Shown in pieces: positions 25,856 to 34,740 of a stretch of DNA of 64,000 nt. Origin of the DNA: CAWIHK01 sp963835935 (lineage in GTDB: Bacteria; Bacteroidota; Ignavibacteria; UBA10030; CAVZMI01). The translations under genes and the position numbers were made by a program. Each line of letters begins with the position of its first letter. Position 1 is the first letter of the stretch. The stretch lies in assembly GCA_963835935.1 (NCBI GenBank), contig CAWIHK010000001.1:992001-1056000 (forward strand), given 5' to 3'. The notes under the pieces are model-generated. The model worked only from the letters and a program-made list of their open reading frames with translations, was not told the DNA's origin and did not search any database.

Positions 25856-27403
25856 ATGAATCGAACCTTTAAGATTTTCAAGTTCACAATTCCGTTCGAC
25901 ATCGGCTTGTTATTGTTATTCGCGACAATTAAATTTCTCATTCATGCATATGTTAATTTTCAGGGGGGCTATGGAATATTCCGCGATGAATTTTACTATC
26001 TTGCCTGTGCAAATCATCCGGATATCGGATATGTCGATCAACCTCCATTCTCGATATATCTTTTGGCGGTCAATCGGTTTTTGTTCGGTGATTCAATATT
26101 TGCTCTTCGATTATTGCCGGCACTTTTTGGAGCCGCGACGGTTTTTTTCGCCGGTTTAATTGCACGCGAGATGGGTGGAGGGATTCGTGCTCAAATCTAT
26201 GCAGCCGTAACCACTCTATGCATGCCGATTCTGTTGGGGATGAATTCGACATACAATATGAATTGCATAGACGTCTTTCTCTGGACGCTGGGCGCCTATT
26301 TCGTTGTTCTACTCATCAAGGAAGAAGAACCGCGATACTGGCTCCTGATCGGTATCATTATTGGAATCGGACTGCTGAATAAAATCAGCATGGGCTGGTT
26401 TGCTGCCGGAATTTTTATCGCCGTCATTGCAACGAAAGAGCGATCATGGCTAAAAACACGATGGCCATATATAGCGGGAATGCTTGCGTTCATTCTTTTC
26501 GTTCCATTTATTATTTGGAACCTTCAAAACAACTTTGCGCATCTTGCCTTCATAAGAAATGCAACGCAGTATAAATATTCTTCGGTAACGGCATGGTCAT
26601 TTCTGAGTGGCCAACTCCTTCTTCCCAATCCGGCAGCGCTTCCGTTGTGGATTCTCGGACTCGTCTTTTTCTTCTTCCATCCGGAAGGGAAACGGTACAA
26701 AATTATAGGCATTATTTTTCTTACAGCAGTGGTTATTCTTCTTGTTAACGGACATAGCAAATCTGAATATCTGACCAGTGCATATCCAATGATTTTTGCC
26801 GGTGGAGGATTGTTCTTTGAAAAATTAACTCATTCAAAGTGGTTGTCACGATCCTACATTATCATCCTCGGCATATCCGGGATCATTATCGCTCCATTTG
26901 CGATTCCGATTTTGCCGGTCGAAACATTCATCCGTTACCAAAATGTCATTGGCATAAATCCTCCGCGGAATGAACCTCATAAGCTGGCAGAGCTTCCACA
27001 ATTTTATGCCGACATGTTTGGCTGGGAAGATAAAGCGAAAGCGGTCGCAAAGGCCTATCAATCTTTGTCTGCTGAAGAACAAGCTCAATGTTATTTCTTT
27101 GGTGATGATTACGGACGTTCGGGGGCAATCGATTACTATAGAAAGAAGTACCAGCTTCCGCCAGCCGTCGGAAGTCATAATAGTTACTGGATATGGGGAC
27201 CGGGGAATTACGACGGTAATGTTCTTATTATTCTTGGAGGCGAGCTGGACGATAAGAAAAAAAAGTTCGAGTCGGTGGAAGTTGTCGATACCGTCTATAC
27301 GAAATATGCGATTCCGTATGAAAATAATCTTCGTGTGTACGTCTGTCGAAAGATGAAAACCCCGGTTCAAGAAATATGGCCGGAAATCAAAAACTTTAAT
27401 TGA
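25856..27403 (+). CDS. GT-C glycosyltransferase (ArnT/GT39-like), tandem copy 2
   Basis: The 515-aa protein is a clear paralog of the one at 23961, aligned without large gaps and identical over long runs, e.g. FRDEFYYLACANHPDIGYVD, AELPQFYADMFGWEDKAKAV and GAIDYYRKKY. The loop motif and the membrane layout are the same. TAAGGAG lies eight bases before the ATG. The C-terminal domain after residue 350 is better conserved between copies than the membrane helices, which suggests that the soluble part meets a common partner or acceptor. A 347-bp spacer with a stem-loop separates the copies. Confidence 0.88.
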   Translation: MNRTFKIFKFTIPFDIGLLLLFATIKFLIHAYVNFQGGYGIFRDEFYYLACANHPDIGYVDQPPFSIYLLAVNRFLFGDSIFALRLLPALFGAATVFFAGLIAREMGGGIRAQIYAAVTTLCMPILLGMNSTYNMNCIDVFLWTLGAYFVVLLIKEEEPRYWLLIGIIIGIGLLNKISMGWFAAGIFIAVIATKERSWLKTRWPYIAGMLAFILFVPFIIWNLQNNFAHLAFIRNATQYKYSSVTAWSFLSGQLLLPNPAALPLWILGLVFFFFHPEGKRYKIIGIIFLTAVVILLVNGHSKSEYLTSAYPMIFAGGGLFFEKLTHSKWLSRSYIIILGISGIIIAPFAIPILPVETFIRYQNVIGINPPRNEPHKLAELPQFYADMFGWEDKAKAVAKAYQSLSAEEQAQCYFFGDDYGRSGAIDYYRKKYQLPPAVGSHNSYWIWGPGNYDGNVLIILGGELDDKKKKFESVEVVDTVYTKYAIPYENNLRVYVCRKMKTPVQEIWPEIKNFN

Positions 27404-27576
27404 CTTGAGCTTTGAGAATTTGTCGAGTATATTCACAGATCAATAAATGAAAATGCGGGAGAATTGATAAATAATGATTAATACCTATAACAAAGGAACC
27501 GCCATAAATTCATTTGCCCGCATTCATCGCCATTTATGGGATTGACTTTCGCAACAGCGGAGCAATCTCTCGCACA

Positions 27577-27675
27577 AGAGCGCGATCGAACGAAAACGAT
27601 TTGAAAATTTTTATTTGCAGGAAACTTAAGGTTCCGATTAAAGAATTATAGCCGAAGTTGAAAAAATTTGTTTGA
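27577..27675 (+). pseudogene. Stump of a third GT-C gene (C-terminal end)
   Basis: This segment reads ENDLKIFICRKLKVPIKEL, stop, PKLKKFV, stop. It matches the last residues of the gene at 23961 (ENDLKIFICRKLKVPIEELW then PKLKKYV) almost perfectly; the Trp codon TGG has become TAG at 27649-27651. No upstream coding sequence remains. It resembles copy 1 more than copy 2, although copy 2 is its immediate neighbour. Confidence 0.85.
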
Positions 27676-27854
27676 GATTGAGGTTGGAGGTTTTTTAAGA
27701 AGTATCTGCTATTACATTTTTCTTTTGATGGCGTCGTCGATACCAACGAGTACGTATAGTCAAAAAAAGTTGGTATACTATGGAATGATTATTACGGGAC
27801 ATTATTGAACGAGTAGGGAGATTTTTTGACATTTGTCATCCAAAGAAAAGGTTA

Positions 27855-27887
27855 TTAAAAAAGCCCTGACGAATTCCGTCAAGGCTT
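27855..27887 (-). terminator. Rho-independent terminator of thrA
   Basis: On the minus strand the arms AAGCCTTGACG and CGTCAGGGCTT, with loop GAATT, are followed by a run of T. It lies 23 bp after the stop codon of thrA. Confidence 0.85.
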
Positions 27888-27909
27888 ATTGATTTTACAA
27901 TTCGTATGC

Positions 27910-30372
27910 TTAGTAAGGTAAATAATACAAAAGTTTTTTGATGTCCGAAAAAACTCCCATCGCAGTTACATCAGCGCCGGCGCCTGGCCCTTGAATTACC
28001 AGGGGCGTTTTCGAATATCGCTCGGTAGTGAATGCAATGATATTGTCGGTTCCCTTTGTCGAAGCGAATGGATGATTCGACGGAAATTCTTTTATCTCGG
28101 CGCGAGCTAATCCATTTGTGATCGTTCCTACATAACGCAGGATCGAATTGTGCGATTGAGCTTTCGCCAGCATTTTTTCGAAGGTCGAATCTGTTTCTTT
28201 TAATTCTTCGAAAAACTTTTTCGAGAATTTTCCTTTTCTTAATTTTTGAGGAATGAGATTTTGAATATAAATATCTTCAAGATCCATCTGCATCCCCATC
28301 TGTCGTGCAAGAATGAGAAGTTTCCGGTGAACATCGTTGCCCGACAAATCTTCACGCGGATCCGGTTCGGTATATCCCTGCGCATGCGCTTCCTGCACGA
28401 GTGTGCTGAACGGCTTCGATCCGTCGTAGTTATTGAAAAGATAGCTGAGAGTGCCGGAAAGAATTCCTTCGATTTTAATAATTGTGTCACCACTCGCCGT
28501 TAAATCCTGCATGGTGGAAATAATCGGCAGGCCGGCGCCGACATTCGCTTCGTAGAGGAAATGTTTTTGCCGGGCATGTAAAATATCAAGCAGTTCCCGA
28601 TATCGTTTCCACGGTAGCACATTCGCTTTTTTGTTCGGCGTGATAATGTGCATATTTGCCCGAACAAAAGATGGATACGCATCTACGACTTCATCGCTCG
28701 CTGTGCAATCGACGAGAACAGCGTTTGTGAAACCCATCGCCGCAAGAGAAGTATATAGTTCCTGCACATTCATTTTTAATTTAGATTTTTCGAGTGTCTG
28801 CCGCCAGTTCGACAAATCGATACCGTCGTTCGAAAGTACATATCGATCAATATCGGCAATTCCGCAGACACGCACATCGAAGCCGTTTTCGAAAAGATAT
28901 TCGCGCTGTTGATGCAATTGCTTGAGCAATGTTGAACCGATGTTCCCGACGCCGACCAAAACAATTGCGAGCCGTTTTCGTTTTTCGAAAAATGACTGGT
29001 GAATAACGTTCAATGCGCGGACTCTTTGATCGCTGTTGATAACAAAAGAAATGTTGATTTCCGATCCGCCTTGTGCGATTGCGTTGACATTGATGCCGTT
29101 TCTCCCGACGGCGCCGAATACTCGTCCGGAGATGCCGGGCGTTCCTTCCATTCCTTCACCAACGACAGCGATAATTGTTTGATTGTCTTTAACATCAAGT
29201 GTTGCCAAACGGTTTTCCATCTCGTAGTGAAATTCTGACGAGAGCGCATTCCTTGCGGTTTCAGTATCGCTGCTTGAAATCGCAAAACAGATTGTATGTT
29301 CGGATGATGCCTGCGAGATCAGAATGACATTGACGTTTGATTTCGCCAGAGTTCTGAAGAGCCGCTCTGCCGTTCCCTGAACCCCAACCATATTTAAGCC
29401 GCGGATGGTGAACAATGAAACCTCGTCGATCGAACTCATGCCTTTCGCGCCGGCATCCCATTTTTCAGCTTCTTCCGAAATCCATGTGCCTGGCGCAGAC
29501 GGGTTGAGAGTGTTTTTTATAAGTACCGGAATTTTTTTTGCTACTGCTGGCGCAAGTGTGGCGGAATGAAGCACCTTTGCGCCGAAATAAGAAAGCTCCA
29601 TCGCTTCCTCGTACGACATTTTCGGAATCGCAAAAGCCGATGCCACTGCTCGAGGATCAGCGCTCATAACGCCGTCAACATCCGTCCAAATCTCTATCAC
29701 TGAAGCTTTCAGAGCTGCACCAATTATCGCGGCGGTATAATCGGAACCGTTGCGGCCCAGAGTTGTGGTCTGGCCGTCCGGAGTCGATGCAATGAATCCG
29801 GTCAATACTGGGATTATCTTCTTTCCATAAGTACTGAATAATTTAGAAAAGTGTTTTCGGATGCTGGCATTTGTATTGTCAAATTGAACCGCCGCCCGTG
29901 TAAATTCGGAGTTCGTAATAATACAATCGCGTGTATCCACAGCTACAGATTTTCGAGATGTGCTGATATATGCGGACAAAATGATACTCGATAACCGTTC
30001 ACCAAAACTAGCAATAAGATCTAGAGAACGCGGTGGAGCATGTCTGAGTAAATTGATACCATGCAGGACATCGTGGAGTTCGGAAAGCACAGTGGTGATT
30101 TGTTTTGTTAACAATTGTGTTTTTTCATGATCGAACAATCCCGATATCATTTCTTCGTGTCGTTTAAGAATTTGCAGATACGCTTTTTCATAGTCATTAT
30201 TGCCTCGTTCTGCCACGGAAGCGCTCTCTAAGAGCTGGTTTGTGACTCCCTGAAATGCCGAAACAACGACAATAACTTGTTCCTTTTCCGCAGCCGATTT
30301 GACGATATGGGCAACATCTTTAACTCGATCCGGATTGGCGACAGACGAGCCGCCGAATTTTAATACTTTCAT
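27910..30372 (-). CDS. thrA: Bifunctional aspartokinase / homoserine dehydrogenase
   Basis: The 820-aa enzyme catalyses the first and third steps from aspartate to threonine and methionine. The aspartokinase part (1 to about 290) starts MKVLKFGGSSVANPDRV and includes GRNGSDYTAAIIG and IWTDVDGVMSADPR. Two ACT regulatory segments follow (FTIRGLNMVGVQGTAERLF; AVVGEGMEGTPGISGRVF). The homoserine dehydrogenase part begins near 465 (IVLVGVGNIGSTLLKQL) and has TPNKKANVLPW, EANVGAGLPIIST and LSGTLSYLFN. ATG 30372 (MKVLKFGG) is preferred to the TTG at 30384. Feedback control by threonine is usual for the fusion but not shown here. Divergent from the GT4 gene. Confidence 0.97.
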   Translation of the reverse strand: MKVLKFGGSSVANPDRVKDVAHIVKSAAEKEQVIVVVSAFQGVTNQLLESASVAERGNNDYEKAYLQILKRHEEMISGLFDHEKTQLLTKQITTVLSELHDVLHGINLLRHAPPRSLDLIASFGERLSSIILSAYISTSRKSVAVDTRDCIITNSEFTRAAVQFDNTNASIRKHFSKLFSTYGKKIIPVLTGFIASTPDGQTTTLGRNGSDYTAAIIGAALKASVIEIWTDVDGVMSADPRAVASAFAIPKMSYEEAMELSYFGAKVLHSATLAPAVAKKIPVLIKNTLNPSAPGTWISEEAEKWDAGAKGMSSIDEVSLFTIRGLNMVGVQGTAERLFRTLAKSNVNVILISQASSEHTICFAISSSDTETARNALSSEFHYEMENRLATLDVKDNQTIIAVVGEGMEGTPGISGRVFGAVGRNGINVNAIAQGGSEINISFVINSDQRVRALNVIHQSFFEKRKRLAIVLVGVGNIGSTLLKQLHQQREYLFENGFDVRVCGIADIDRYVLSNDGIDLSNWRQTLEKSKLKMNVQELYTSLAAMGFTNAVLVDCTASDEVVDAYPSFVRANMHIITPNKKANVLPWKRYRELLDILHARQKHFLYEANVGAGLPIISTMQDLTASGDTIIKIEGILSGTLSYLFNNYDGSKPFSTLVQEAHAQGYTEPDPREDLSGNDVHRKLLILARQMGMQMDLEDIYIQNLIPQKLRKGKFSKKFFEELKETDSTFEKMLAKAQSHNSILRYVGTITNGLARAEIKEFPSNHPFASTKGTDNIIAFTTERYSKTPLVIQGPGAGADVTAMGVFSDIKKLLYYLPY

Positions 30373-30497
30373 CGATTTTTCCAATTAATTCAGAGTATAT
30401 TTCTTATCAAGTTAATAAAATACACCAAACATTCAAATGATTTTCATTTTCTTTCTATTTATATTGAGTTGACACGGAATATGAGAAAAAGAAACTT

Positions 30498-31556
30498 ATG
30501 ATAATCAACTCACGTTTTTTGACCCGGAGAATGACCGGCATCGAGCGATATGCACTCGGAGTATCGCTGAAAATCAAAGAACAATTTCCGAATGTTGAAT
30601 TCGTCGCTCCCAATGACATCGCACACCAGCGTGAAGCGGAATTGCTGTCCGTGAATCTGGTGGGTCGTTCCACAGGACACACGTGGGAGCAGAGTGAATT
30701 ACCACTCTATCTTGCGACTCATAAAAATCCGTTGTTAATCGGGCCGGTAAATACAGGTCCTCTCACTTATCATAATCAAATTATAATCATTCATGATCTG
30801 GCATTTCTTCGGGAGCCGCGATGGTTCACTAAAAAAGCCGCTCTTTTTTTCAAATATATGGTTTCAGGTGTTGTGAAGATTTCTCGGCACATTATAACAA
30901 ACAGTAATTTCACAAAGAAGGAAGTGCACGAACTTCTTGGCGTGCCGGAAGAAAAAATCACGGTTGCGTATCCTGCATTGTCAGAACATATTCTGAGATA
31001 CAAAGACGTTGCCAGTGAGAATAAATACGGAGACTACATTCTAACCGTTTCATCGCTCGATCCGAGAAAGAATTTAAGCTCGGTCATACGCGCATTTCGC
31101 CAATTAGGCGATCCGGATCTCAAACTTGTTATTGTGGGTGGTGAGAATACAAATGTGTTTGGCCGGCATGCTTTCGATCTTCGGGAAATTGCAAAAGAGA
31201 ATCCTAATATTGTGTTCACAGGTTATATTTCAGATCAGGAGGAAATTAGTCTCTATCGCAATGCAAAGATTTTTGTCTATCCATCGTTGTATGAAGGTTT
31301 CGGATTTCCTCCGCTGGAAGCCATGGCGTGCGGTTGCCCGGTCGTATCAGCCAATACCAGCTCACTGCCCGAAGTACTCGGCGACGCAGCGGTATTCGTT
31401 GATGCACGAAATATCGAAGAACTTGCATCGGCAATATCATCGGTATTGAAAGAAAATAGAGGGAAAAATAAAGACTCATGGAGAGAGATTGTCGCGCGTT
31501 ATTCCTGGGATCAGACCGCTAAAACTATAATGGACGTGGTGAAGAGATATGAATAG
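30498..31556 (+). CDS. Glycosyltransferase family 4 (GT-B)
   Basis: The 352-aa protein is a GT4 retaining transferase resembling WbaZ-type mannosyltransferases. The N-terminal half has MIINSRFLTRRMTGIERYA, GPVNTGPLTYHNQIIIIHDL and ITNSNFTKKEVHELLGV; the C-terminal half has YILTVSSLDPRKNLSSVIRA, LVIVGGENTN and the donor-binding EX7E stretch YEGFGFPPLEAMACGCPVV. It acts at the cytoplasmic face in building surface or O-antigen-like glycans. Donor sugar not determined. The next gene, nadE, is 282 bp away behind repeats. Confidence 0.9.
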   Translation: MIINSRFLTRRMTGIERYALGVSLKIKEQFPNVEFVAPNDIAHQREAELLSVNLVGRSTGHTWEQSELPLYLATHKNPLLIGPVNTGPLTYHNQIIIIHDLAFLREPRWFTKKAALFFKYMVSGVVKISRHIITNSNFTKKEVHELLGVPEEKITVAYPALSEHILRYKDVASENKYGDYILTVSSLDPRKNLSSVIRAFRQLGDPDLKLVIVGGENTNVFGRHAFDLREIAKENPNIVFTGYISDQEEISLYRNAKIFVYPSLYEGFGFPPLEAMACGCPVVSANTSSLPEVLGDAAVFVDARNIEELASAISSVLKENRGKNKDSWREIVARYSWDQTAKTIMDVVKRYE

Positions 31557-31557
31557 C

Positions 31558-31653
31558 AAGATGAAGAGATAGATCGAGATCAAGGTCAAGATCGAGGTCA
31601 AGGTTTAGATCAAGGTCAAGGTAAAGAACAAGATTTAAATTAATAGAAAGATA
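31558..31653. repeat. Degenerate hexanucleotide tract, purine strand
   Basis: About 16 units in register starting 2 bp after the GT4 stop codon: AAGATG, AAGAGA, TAGATC, GAGATC, AAGGTC, AAGATC and so on, decaying to A/T-rich units. Same family as 21305-21448. Confidence 0.8.
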
Positions 31654-31791
31654 CAGAAAAAGAAGATGAAGACGAAAAAGGCGAAAAGTTTTTAGAGAGA
31701 AATACGAGCAATTAAAAAATCCTTTTTTCAGATATAAAGTTTGACAAAGTAATTCGAACACTACGATCTCAATTGGAGAAATAGCATGATA

Positions 31792-31821
31792 GATCTCAAT
31801 CTTAATCTTAATCTTGATCTT
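31792..31821. repeat. Hexanucleotide tract, inverted, before nadE
   Basis: Five units read on the minus strand (AAGATC, three AAGATT, GAGATC). It is inverted relative to the tract at 31558-31653, so a transcript running into nadE could fold the two together. It is 17 bp before the nadE ATG and leaves that gene with a pyrimidine-rich leader and no visible Shine-Dalgarno sequence. Confidence 0.75.
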
Positions 31822-31838
31822 CATATCTTCCTTCTCTC

Positions 31839-33473
31839 ATGAAGCTGGCACTCTTACAACTCAATTATACAGTCGGCGATTTTGCCGGCAATGCACGGAA
31901 AATCGCGGCTGGAGTAAAACGATTTTCAAAAGAAGAAGTCGATCTCTGCATCACGTCCGAACTTTCACTTATCGGATATCCGCCGCGGGATCTCATTCTT
32001 CAAAAATCATTTATCCAGGAAACGGGGAAAACTCTTTCAGACCTTGCAGCTGAGTTAAAAGGTTATCCTCCTGTGCTGGTAGGAACTATCCTGTCTAACA
32101 ATTCATCAAAAGGACGTCCAGCCTATAACGCTGCAATGTTGTTGTGTAATGGAAAGGTTGAACAGAGTTTCATCAAAACCCTTTTGCCCACGTACGATGT
32201 TTTTGATGAAGATCGTTATTTTGAACCATCCGATGATCCCGGTGTTCTTGAATTTCAGGGAAAACGGATTGGAATCACAATTTGTGAAGATATTTGGAAC
32301 GATAAAGATTTCTGGTCGCGGTTACGTTATGCAAACGATCCGATCGAACTGATCATGGCCAGAGGGAACATCGATTATATTGTCAATATGTCGGCGTCTC
32401 CTTTCTCGGTCGGCAAGCATCAAATTCGCGAAGCGATGTTCAAATCGATTGCACAAAAGCACTCGGTTCCGATTCTGTTCGTTAATCAGGTTGGTGGAAA
32501 TGACGATCTTGTATTCGACGGGCGAAGCTGCGTCATCGACCATAATGGAACACTTTTAAGCCGCGCGAAAGCATTTGAGGAAGACGTTTTACTTTTTAAT
32601 CCTGATTTAAACTCAAACATCGAACCGGATAACTTCGAACCCGAATCCGAAATATGGCGCGCGTTAATTCTCGGGACACGTGATTATGTAAAGAAATGCG
32701 GATTCAAATCTGTACTGCTTGGATTATCAGGCGGCGTTGACTCTGCACTCACTGCAATGATTGCTGCTGAAGCAATCGGAAGCGAAAATGTAACCGGCGT
32801 ATTGATGCCGTCGTCTTTTTCTAGCAAAGGAAGCATCGATGACGCACTTGAACTTGCACGGCGGATCGGAATAAAAACTTTCACGTTGCCTATCGAACCG
32901 ATGATGAAAACTTTCTCAGCATCGTTGCAGGAGGTTTTTAAAGGTTATCAGGAAGATGTGACGGAAGAAAATATTCAATCGCGTATTCGCGGCAATCTCT
33001 TGATGGCATTGTCGAACAAGTTCGGGTCGTTGCTTTTAACCACCGGCAACAAATCGGAACTTGCCGTTGGGTATTGTACGATTTACGGAGATATGTCCGG
33101 CGGCCTTGCAGTGATTGCCGATGTGCCTAAAACCATGATTTATCGTATTGCAAATTGGATTAATAAAACAAAAGGCGAAATGATTCCAAGATCGATTATT
33201 GAAAAAGCGCCGTCGGCAGAACTTCGTCCGAATCAAACCGATCAGGATTCATTGCCGCCGTACGATCTATTGGATCAGATTCTAGAGCGTCACATCGAGC
33301 ATCACGAAGGTGAAGACGAAATCATCGCGGCCGGTTTCGATCCTGTTATAGTTCGAAAAGTACTTCGGCTAATACGCATAGCCGAGTTTAAACGCAAACA
33401 AGCGGCGCCTGGATTGAAAGTCACGGATCGAGCTTTCGGCACTGGCTGGAGGATGCCGATAGCGAGGAAATAA
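31839..33473 (+). CDS. nadE: Glutamine-dependent NAD+ synthetase
   Basis: The 544-aa enzyme makes NAD+ from deamido-NAD+, ATP and glutamine. The N-terminal nitrilase-type glutaminase domain (1 to about 260) carries the Glu-Lys-Cys triad: CITSELSLIGYPPRD, FIKTLLPTYDVFDE and GITICEDIWND. The C-terminal synthetase domain has the ATP pyrophosphatase P-loop LGLSGGVDSALTA and GNKSELAVGYCTIYGDMSGG. Length fits the fused form. Start ATG 31839 (MKLALLQLNYTVGDFAGN) is standard for the family although no Shine-Dalgarno is visible. Confidence 0.97.
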   Translation: MKLALLQLNYTVGDFAGNARKIAAGVKRFSKEEVDLCITSELSLIGYPPRDLILQKSFIQETGKTLSDLAAELKGYPPVLVGTILSNNSSKGRPAYNAAMLLCNGKVEQSFIKTLLPTYDVFDEDRYFEPSDDPGVLEFQGKRIGITICEDIWNDKDFWSRLRYANDPIELIMARGNIDYIVNMSASPFSVGKHQIREAMFKSIAQKHSVPILFVNQVGGNDDLVFDGRSCVIDHNGTLLSRAKAFEEDVLLFNPDLNSNIEPDNFEPESEIWRALILGTRDYVKKCGFKSVLLGLSGGVDSALTAMIAAEAIGSENVTGVLMPSSFSSKGSIDDALELARRIGIKTFTLPIEPMMKTFSASLQEVFKGYQEDVTEENIQSRIRGNLLMALSNKFGSLLLTTGNKSELAVGYCTIYGDMSGGLAVIADVPKTMIYRIANWINKTKGEMIPRSIIEKAPSAELRPNQTDQDSLPPYDLLDQILERHIEHHEGEDEIIAAGFDPVIVRKVLRLIRIAEFKRKQAAPGLKVTDRAFGTGWRMPIARK

Positions 33474-33525
33474 AAATTAATTCTTAATTAATAATTAAGA
33501 AAAAGGGAATTATTCAATACCACAT

Positions 33526-34683
33526 ATGAAACTTTTATCCGTTGTCGGAGCACGGCCGCAGTTCATAAAATTATCGGCACTCGCACATTCGATTGATGAG
33601 TACAACCGGAATCACACCGACGCTCAACTTCAATCGGTGATAGTTCATACCGGTCAGCACTACGACTATGAACTGTCGAAAGTGTTTTTTGATCAGATGG
33701 GAATTCCTTCGCCGGATTACAATCTGGAAGTCGGTTCCGGAATGCAGGGTGAACAAACTGCCAAAATGCTTGAACGTGTAGAGGATGTCGTCCGTCGGGA
33801 ATCACCAGATTGCGTCATCGTGTTCGGCGATACTAACTCGACGCTTGCCGGTGCTTTGGCGGCTGTTAAAAGCGGCATTCCTGTAGTGCATTTGGAGGCA
33901 GGCTTGCGCAGTTACAATAAAAACATGCCTGAAGAAATTAACCGTGTTCTTACAGATCACGCTTCTACATATCTCTTCTGTCCATCACGACATGCTGTTG
34001 AAATTTTGAAAAAAGAAGGCATCTCTTCGACAATCGACTATGGAAATCTTGTATCACTTTCTACTTTTATCGATCACAACAATACTATTCGGAATAAAAT
34101 CGATATCGACCATCCGATTGCGATAAATGTCGGAGATATTATGTACGATGTGCTTCTTCGATGCTCACCGGTTGCAAAAAAGGAATCGACGATATTAAAA
34201 AAGTTGAATCTAACAAAAGAATCATTCTATCTTCTGACATTACATAGAGCTGAAAATACTTCTTCAATTCTATCATTGGAAGAAATAATTAAATTCGTCA
34301 ACGACAATTTCCGGGATACGATCATCATTTTCCCGATGCATCCAAGAACAAAAAAGATTTATCACGATGTAACAATTCGATTCACTCCAAATGTCAAGAT
34401 TATTGAACCTGTTGGATATTTCGATGTTCTGGCTTTGATGCAAAACAGCAAGCTTATACTCACCGATTCCGGCGGAATGCAGAAAGAAGCGTTTTGGCTA
34501 AATGTACCGTGTGTAACATTGAGAAGAGAAACCGAATGGGTTGAAACAGTGGAAACCGGATGGAATGTGTTGTTTAAGGATTACAAAGGAAACCACCAAC
34601 CCGTGACGACAATTCCCAATGTCTTCGGTGACGGAATGGCGGGAAAGAGGATAGTGGCCATCTTAATTAGTTTGTTGGGATGA
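33526..34683 (+). CDS. UDP-N-acetylglucosamine 2-epimerase family (WecB/WbpI-like)
   Basis: The 385-aa protein is a non-hydrolysing UDP-sugar 2-epimerase: VVGARPQFIKL, IVHTGQHYDYELS, VFGDTNSTLAGALA, HLEAGLRSYNKNMPEE, LHRAENT, FPMHPRTKK and LTDSGGMQKEAFW. WecB acts on UDP-GlcNAc; WbpI acts on the diacetamido-glucuronate derivative. The WbpB-like gene immediately downstream favours the second. A short insertion of about 25 residues (STIDYGNLVSLSTFIDHNNT) interrupts the usual segment before VGDIMYDV. An AT-rich hairpin (TTCTTAATT-AAT-AATTAAGAA) lies just upstream at 33481-33501. Confidence 0.88.
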   Translation: MKLLSVVGARPQFIKLSALAHSIDEYNRNHTDAQLQSVIVHTGQHYDYELSKVFFDQMGIPSPDYNLEVGSGMQGEQTAKMLERVEDVVRRESPDCVIVFGDTNSTLAGALAAVKSGIPVVHLEAGLRSYNKNMPEEINRVLTDHASTYLFCPSRHAVEILKKEGISSTIDYGNLVSLSTFIDHNNTIRNKIDIDHPIAINVGDIMYDVLLRCSPVAKKESTILKKLNLTKESFYLLTLHRAENTSSILSLEEIIKFVNDNFRDTIIIFPMHPRTKKIYHDVTIRFTPNVKIIEPVGYFDVLALMQNSKLILTDSGGMQKEAFWLNVPCVTLRRETEWVETVETGWNVLFKDYKGNHQPVTTIPNVFGDGMAGKRIVAILISLLG

Positions 34684-34740
34684 CATTGTTTTGAGAGAGA
34701 AAGTTTTCTCGGTGTTTTAATAATGGAGTCGGAGAATCAC

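Larger units (their letters stand above)
27404..27909. other. Intergenic region after the GT-C pair
   Basis: Contains the GT-C stump at 27577-27675 and the thrA terminator at 27855-27887. The remaining sequence, e.g. 27404-27576, shows no gene or clear repeat. Confidence 0.6.

Noticed and set aside
26970..27356. 128-codon + strand frame inside the second GT-C gene
   Set aside because: Shadow frame of the C-terminal domain of the glycosyltransferase.
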